Assembly: GCA_022606135.1 (NCBI GenBank)
Contig: JABYQN010000003.1
Location: forward strand, 1,116,001-1,180,000
DNA from: Fomes fomentarius
Taxonomy: Eukaryota > Basidiomycota > Agaricomycetes > Polyporales > Polyporaceae
Direction of reading: 5' to 3'
DNA length: 64,000 bases
Part shown: positions 58,195-64,000 of the stretch, one piece after another
Numbering within the stretch: position 1 is the first letter of the stretch
Layout: each line of letters starts with the position of its first letter
The notes under the pieces: model-generated
The model's input: only the letters and a program-made list of their open reading frames with translations
Databases searched by the model: none
What the model was told of the DNA's origin: nothing
Program-made: the position numbers and the translations under genes

Positions 58195-59657
58195 TCAGTC
58201 GTGCAGCAGTTGCTCTGATCTTTGTAGCCGCCGCACGATGTCCGTGTGCAGCTCAGCCATCACGTCCTGTTCGGTCAAGTCAATCAGAGTCCACCGATCA
58301 GGTTGAGGAAGGAGAGTCAGAATGAGACACGACAGGAGCACGACCACTGACCTTCACTGGCTTTATCTCCCCCATGAGGGAAACACCTTGTCCGCACCAG
58401 ATCACATTGTAGTCTATGTTGCCTTCCGCGTTTGCTTTGGCAAGACGCTCCCGCACAATATTGTGTGGAACGCCTGCTTCAATATCCTCGTATATCTGGT
58501 TCCGAATCCCGCGCCCATTGAGGCCTTCCGGCCAGCCGTACAGACCCAGCGCGTAGTCCATTGCCAGCGTTCGGATGGTGGAGCCGGACTTGGCAGCGAG
58601 AAGCGCGGCCTTGTGCGCCTCAGGCCACGGACACTCCGGCGTAAGGAGGAATCGGGTACCCAAAACGGCACCGGCTGCTCCAAGAGTGAGATATGCGGCG
58701 ACTTGAGTCCCGTTGGCCAATCCTCCCGCTGCCAGCACTGGGGGCGCGCCATCGACCGGTAGAGCTGCCAAAATCTCCGAGACGAGCGTGAGCGTACTGG
58801 GCGTGGATGCGCCCCCGTGACCCCCAGCCTCGTTCCCTACATGGCATTGTGCGGGTGAGCAGATATGCGAGAGGAAGGGAGATGAGAGAAGGGATGGAAG
58901 GTATCCGATATCCGGAGATCGCCCCGGTTGCGAATCACGCAGTATAATCGTGTTCGTTCGTTCTGAACGTGGGGTAAGGATGACGCTTTACGAACCTTGG
59001 GCAACGATCACGTCTGCTTTCCACTCATTCGCCGCAAGAAGCGCTTCTTGGAGAGACGTGACTTGGACGAAGATGAGCGGCCTGTGTGGAGAGCGTGCGT
59101 TCGCGGATGAGGTCCGGGCGTACTGAATCCAACGATAGATGTCATTGCCGAAAGCGAGCCAGAACGCCTGGACATTGCTTTCCAGCACGACGTCCACCAC
59201 CTTCTTCGCCGCTTCCTCGTCGGCGTCGAGCAGCCACCCAATGAGGCCGATCCCGATGGGAAGTGGCGTATCTCCGAGCTCCGGGAAACTCTTGCGCAGC
59301 AAGACCAGGTCATCGCGTAGTTTCTCGGGCGGGGTGAAAGCTGGCAATAGGCATGTTTGTGTCAGATCAAGCAGCTATGGGTACGGGGAGTATCGTGCCT
59401 GCGCCTACGAAACCGAACCCTCCGCCTCGGGTCACTTCAGCCTACAAATAGCGCATTCATGGGTGGCATGACCTTGGAGTTACGTATAGACTCACAGCGT
59501 GATGAGGAGATGTGCCGAGAGCCATTGCAGCGCTTACGACAGGAATCTTAATGCCTAAGAAATAATCAGTCGCGTTGGAGGTACCGGTATGCGTAGTCCG
59601 GGTACGGGGTGGAGACACACCGAGAAGGCGGGTAAAGCTAGTGTTGACAGCCGGCAT
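58195..59657 (-). CDS. Nitronate monooxygenase (2-nitropropane dioxygenase family)
   Basis: A 346-residue FMN enzyme that oxidises nitronates such as propionate-3-nitronate. Exons on the minus strand: 59657-59621, 59554-59496, 59441-59399, 59340-58996, 58836-58352, 58266-58195 (1041 nt). Landmarks: IPVVSAAMALGTSP, EVTRGGGFGFVGA (FMN-phosphate glycines), IGIGLIGWLL, IFVQVTSLQEA, VIVAQGNEAGGHGG with the catalytic His about 168, PPVLAAGGLANGTQVAAYL and GAVLGTRFLLTPEC. The intron 59398-59341 has no usable GT donor and is modelled with a GC donor (GCACGA), which is off the usual GC consensus. The last exon (24 codons) is short and only loosely conserved in relatives, so the C-terminus is less certain. 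Confidence 0.88.
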
Positions 59658-60208
59658 TGTCGTACTGGGTAAGATTGTGTAAGTCTTGAGCTGGGAGCAG
59701 AGTTCCTGTAGTCAACCCAATTGCATTCGTGCATCTTTATACAGCGTCGTCAGACGCAATAGTTCAAGTATCCGGTGGTCGCCGTGGGTGGTGCCTGTGA
59801 CAAATCATCTGTCTGAGCAGCCTAGAGGGAGCGGCCATGATAGGAGCCCGTAGGTATATGGAGAGAATTCACTGAGGCACGCTAGTTCCGCGAACTTTGA
59901 ACAGAAACAGTCATGGAACTCTTCCACCCGAAAACGATGTACTCTGCTCTGAATCTCAAAAGAGTAAAGGGCACCTCGCCGAAAGATGCAGTTTGGCTCA
60001 ACGGCCCCCAGAGGACAGATGCTATAAGGAGAGTTCAGGTGCGACAACCTCAAGTTCGCAAGTTCGCAAGTTCAGAACGAGAGACGAAGCGCCGGCGCCG
60101 CCACAGCATGTTGTTTGTCCGTATTTGGCGCGTGTAGTAGTCTTCGCGCTCATCCGAATCGTCTTTGCGTACGCCGTTCGCCTCGTTCACCAAAATCCTC
60201 TGCCCATC
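59658..60208. promoter_or_regulatory. Shared divergent region, nitronate monooxygenase / SmB
   Basis: 551 bp between divergent starts. It contains three near-perfect tandem 8-mers (AAGTTCGC) at about 60053-60074. Confidence 0.5.
60053..60074. repeat. Tandem AAGTTCGC repeat, about 2.7 copies
   Basis: Two exact AAGTTCGC units followed by a partial third (AAGTTC), about 135-155 bp upstream of the SmB start codon. Confidence 0.8.
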
Positions 60209-61010
60209 ATGGTGAGTTCATGCATTGGTCTACGAGACGCAGTTATGACACTGAACTCATTTGGCGTCAGCCTCCGCCAAAATCCAAGGGTGGCAAAATG
60301 CTGAGCCTCATAAATTGGAGGCTCAAAGTAACGATCAACGATGGCCGCGCGTTCGTTGGGCAGATGCTAGCGTTCGATCGCCACATGAACCTCGTAATCG
60401 CGGATTGTGAGGAGTTTCGTCGTGTACGGCCCAAGAAGAAGCCCGGAGAGACGGAGGCGGGCCCGGTTCAGGAGATGAAGCGCACCCTTGGTCTGGTCAT
60501 TCTTCGCGGTGAGACCGTCGTCAGTTTGAGCGTCGAGGGACCCCCGCCAGTCACGGATGAGGACAAGAAGAACGCTGTGCGTACATTCTCACCTTCCGAT
60601 CTTCGATGGGTACTGGGTATGAACTGAGATATGCTGATCGACTGCCGCAACTCGCAGCTGCCGTTTGGTCCTGGGCGGGGAGCACCTGCAGGTCGTGGTA
60701 TTGGTATGATGCCCCCAGGTGAGTCCCAACAATATCATCCTACAGCTCAGTAAGATGAACGCACCCCTTTCAAGGCGGCCCCGCCGGTATTGCAAGACCT
60801 CCCATGCCATTCGCCCCTCCTGGTATGCCCGGCGGTCCTCCCCCTGGATTCCGCCCACCGGGCTTCCCTGGTGGTCCCCCAGGGATGCCTTTCCCTCCTC
60901 CACCTGGCTTCGGCGGTCCTCCACCAGGGTACGTCATCCGATTAGGATCGCGGTTGTGATCTCGCTGACGGTTGTATCTGTGGACTAGATTCCAGCCACC
61001 ACCTCAGTAA
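60209..61010 (+). CDS. SMB1: Spliceosomal Sm protein B
   Basis: A 181-residue Sm-fold protein, one of seven in the ring on U1, U2, U4 and U5 snRNAs. Exons 60209-60211, 60271-60576, 60658-60718, 60775-60928, 60989-61010 (546 nt). The first coding exon is only the ATG, then GTGAGT. Exon 2 begins PPPKSKGGKMLSLINWRLKV. Sm1 motif: VTINDGRAFVGQMLAFDRHMNLVI with ADCEEFRR; Sm2: LGLVILRGETVVSLSVEG. The C-terminal tail is Gly/Pro/Met-rich with PPPGF, PPGMP and PPPPGF repeats, as in SmB/B', and ends FQPPPQ. Without the single-ATG exon no in-frame ATG precedes the Sm fold close enough except GGKM, which would drop conserved residues. Confidence 0.93.
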
Positions 61011-64000
61011 AATGTTGTATTCTTCAGAGCCAATTGCAGGCGTTGTACTTTTTGTTCTGCGTTCCCTTGTCGTCTCTCTATCGATGCTATCCTTGCTGCC
61101 GCTGACATGCAGGCCGTATCTCGCGCTGACGCGCCCGGTGCATTCTAGTCGCGACGTAGCCGTTCAGCTCAACATCTAGACAGCGAGGTATGGGAACAAA
61201 AAGGAAGTCGAGCTCCCCTACTGGCTCGAGATCGAGATCATGGTAGGCTTTTGTTGGAAGGTTTGTATATCGAGTTGGGCACGGCCATTTGAATTGATTT
61301 GCATGGCCATCATCATCGTTGGCTGCGTATAATGACTTATGGGTGGCGTAAGTATGTACGCGATACCGATATCACTTGACCGTGTCTGCGCACCAGAAGG
61401 GCTTGTCTATCAGCGACGGTGGCACAGTGAGAGACATCTCATGTCGGTGGCGTATCTGCCCGCTTCGCGACAGGCTGAAAAGTGACAGTAATATACCTGT
61501 CGCTGCTATTGCTGCCTCCATCGACGACGATCAGTGCATAGGTACGCCCCCATGCACTTGTACTTCCTTGCCATCTGAGTATGTATGCATCAGAAACTGC
61601 GCGTTTAACGTATCCTGTTATGTCAAAAAATTGTATCATGGGCCAGGCCCAGGAATCGTGGCGGCCACGATGGTGCCAGGAGGGGAACGGAAACCGGGAC
61701 CGCCCCGTTCCAGTCAGTCCTAGCCTATAGCGCCATTGGACGTCGAGGCTTGCGATTGCATGTGATCATATCCCCCGGCGGCACGCAGAACACGAGGCGG
61801 GAGATATCAATTTCACGATTGTGGATGAGGGGTACTTGATGTTCCTTCTCGTCGCCCGCACTACGCGATGCCCGTATATGTGGCGAATGGTCCGTCAGTA
61901 AGGCTCGGGAGGGAACATCTCTGGACATGGAACAGCTACTTATGACGCTCAGTGATTGTTCTCTTATTAGGTCCAGCAGTGATTGCACTACTTTTCGCGG
62001 ACTAGAGTTTAAGTGGTGAACATGAGGGACAGGAACGCGCTCAGTCAGAGCACTCTGTCACAAGTGCTCAGCACCGTCAAGTTGGACGCCAGCTCTGCAG
62101 AGCGCTATGTAGGGCTGCAAGAACGCACAACTAGGGTGTGAGTATGTTGTGTAGGGATTCAAAGGAACGACATTGTATGGACGCATTTTATCATGTTGGA
62201 CACTGCTAAGTGAGTCTGTCCTTCGTCGTGCATTCGAAAGATGACACTGGATACTTCTTTTTGCTTCCGTTGCGCACGCGCTCGCGACCTCGGCACCGCC
62301 AGTACAATCCGCAGCGGACTAGGACATGTTTGGGGGTGAGCGACGGGCCGTCACGCCCTCCTCGGCTGGGAATTAGTATGCTTGTAAGTGCTGTATTTGG
62401 GATGGAGGTCCCAAAGACATCCTAGATGGCGAAGACACCTTCCGGCAGAGGTTGATAAGATGCTGAGAACTGAGATGCAGCAAGGGGGAAATGATTCCGC
62501 GATGACTGTGATCTCAGTGGGGCGGATGACGTCGTTGGGCCGTTGCGTTCTCTGATGTGTGAGAGCCATGGGATTCGAGGGTTGGTGTGCTGCTGATCAG
62601 GTCCCGCGATACGCTAGAACCGTTCGAAATCCGGTGGACGCCCCACTGCTAGCTTGAGTACTTGCTGCAAGGAACACCTTCGGGAGGACTTGGCTGACGT
62701 CTAGTGGGAGGATTGTCGTCTCCTGTTGCGTTTCAGGCTGTATTCAAGGTGGTTATTGGGCCCGGAGATACTTTCTCTTTTCCTTTGCGCGAGGTTGTCA
62801 TGCAGCGAACGAAGAAGCGGGGGCGGGTGGAACGACGGTTGCGCGGTGGAGCAGGCGTGGGGGATGCGTGTCCAGCAGATAAGGCTAGTCATACGACGCG
62901 CCGGTAGATGAGTACTGGAGCATTGGTTCTAAGCTGAGAAGTGCGGATTAGGATTAGAATGTTTCTTCTTGCATGGACTGCATCATTTTATTGTGATTTG
63001 AGGCCGTGTGGGCTGGCGGGATTCAGTAGTTCCAAGCTGAGTGGTTCACTGGGCAGGCGCTCGACCGACGGCGGAAACCGAGGCGCGGGAAGGAGGCGTG
63101 CTTGCCTTTTACATAACGATGACGGCCTCCGTCAGGTTCGGGTCCGCCGCGGGAGCGCAGCTTACATTGTCCTAACAAGATTCATCAACAACGACATCGT
63201 GGCGCTTTGTGTACGCATACATATACACACCCTATCGATGGTAACCACTATGGACTCGGCTACTACCCTTGGACTTGCACGAGAATCGCTGACTTATTGG
63301 TGCTGAAGTATTGAACACTACTGAACATCAGGACCGTTAACGTGATCAACCCGGGAATTGCCATAGACTGAGTCTAAGATTGAACGCGAACCATCTCAAT
63401 GTGACCTCCGAGCGTCGGACATCCGGGCATGGATGGACTGGCCAGGCTTGCTTGACGACGGTCCAAGTCTGAATGTATCAAGGCAGCGCGGGTTCAAGGT
63501 GGGCTGCAAGGATACGTACAAATGGTGTGAGAAGGATGTGTGAAGAATGCTCGAATAGGTTGATCGTCGGGGCCAGTAGGGGCTACCAGAGTGGTGCCAC
63601 GGATAGCGCATGGTGCGTGTGGAAAAATGGGCTATGTTTGCAGAGCGTGCAGCGTAAGAGAAGGAGTGGGCGACGTTGATTCCATGCATCGACGAGAAGG
63701 TCGTGGTTCTGGAGAAGCGAGCGCTGTTGCAGAGGGCAGAAGACGGCGGAAAGGTGCTAGGTTACTGTCTCGGCGGTAACGTTTTAGAGTTGCGGAGAAA
63801 TATGCTGGAGATGACGCACGGTGGATCGTAAAAAAACATAAGGTGATGAAAGGAGGCTGAGGACAAGAGCAGGGATGATTAAGCGAGGGAAGGGAAGACA
63901 GGGATTGCAAGTCCGCCAGGGCGGGCGAGGACAAGTGACAGATAGTGCCATTGAAATGCGGGAGCAGTTCGGGCGTGCGTGAGACGGGGCTGATTGCGCA
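61011..64000. other. Gene-poor 3 kb, nothing assignable
   Basis: No exon chain, family motif or RNA gene recognised on either strand. Open frames of 60-120 codons are scattered and lack phase-compatible splice partners. It may hold a promoter for a gene beyond 64000, a non-coding transcript or a decayed locus. Confidence 0.45.

Noticed and set aside
61376..61723. 115-codon frame with several Cys, possible small secreted protein
   Set aside because: No signal peptide, irregular Cys spacing, poor start context and no phase-compatible exons.
63632..63934. 100-codon minus-strand Ser/Pro-rich frame at the window end
   Set aside because: Composition matches random reading of a purine-rich tract; no motif.
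1..64000. CRISPR arrays, operons, insertion sequences, rRNA, secondary metabolite cluster
   Set aside because: No spaced direct repeats, transposase, rRNA or clustered biosynthetic genes were seen; the gene set is housekeeping and eukaryotic.

Overview
The window is nuclear DNA of a filamentous fungus, most likely an agaricomycete basidiomycete. The evidence is dense protein genes on both strands, almost every gene cut by many 45-65 bp GT-AG introns, 100-500 bp between genes, no bacterial operons, and a multi-membrane DUF6534-type protein gene typical of mushroom-forming fungi. I rebuilt exons by hand from splice signals, phase and recalled family sequence. For nearly all genes the exon lengths add up to an intact reading frame, but no alignment or transcript data were available.

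Layout. 1-8.8 kb: the 3' part of an M20 peptidase (+), RPF1 (-), an alpha-type p24 protein (+), then three mitochondrial genes: ETR1 (-), TIM44 (+) and a cytochrome c heme lyase (-). 8.8-15.4 kb: two unrecognised, low-complexity proteins (-). 15.4-20.5 kb: NUP53 (-), ZPR1 (+) and a UCH deubiquitinase (+). 20.9-30.2 kb: a 30-exon ABCC transporter (+) and an EF-hand MscS channel (+). 30.2-38.6 kb is the sparsest gene-bearing part: a DUF6534 membrane protein (+), a secreted bacterial-type solute-binding protein (-), and a candidate tRNA-derived SINE with Pol III boxes and an A-tail (-). 38.6-52 kb: a YEA4-like nucleotide-sugar transporter (+), a YANK/STK32 kinase (-), guanylate kinase (+), a DUF1640/FMP32-like protein (-), MAK16 (+), SUR2 (-), a probable DASH subunit HSK3 (+) and the GDP-mannose transporter VRG4 (+). 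52-61 kb: pyruvate carboxylase with 26 exons (+), nitronate monooxygenase (-) and SmB (+). 61-64 kb: no gene that I can support.

How the genes relate. Most are housekeeping genes with no shared pathway. Two are pre-60S ribosome factors (RPF1, MAK16), four are mitochondrial (ETR1, TIM44, heme lyase, FMP32-like), and several serve the secretory or lipid system (p24, VRG4, YEA4-like, SUR2). Seven neighbouring pairs are divergent with short shared promoters. The most unusual features are a high share of apparent GC-AG introns (about 7 of roughly 150), several microexons (5, 8, 12, 14, 17 and 18 nt), a start codon isolated on its own coding exon in SmB, the SINE candidate, and the secreted solute-binding protein.
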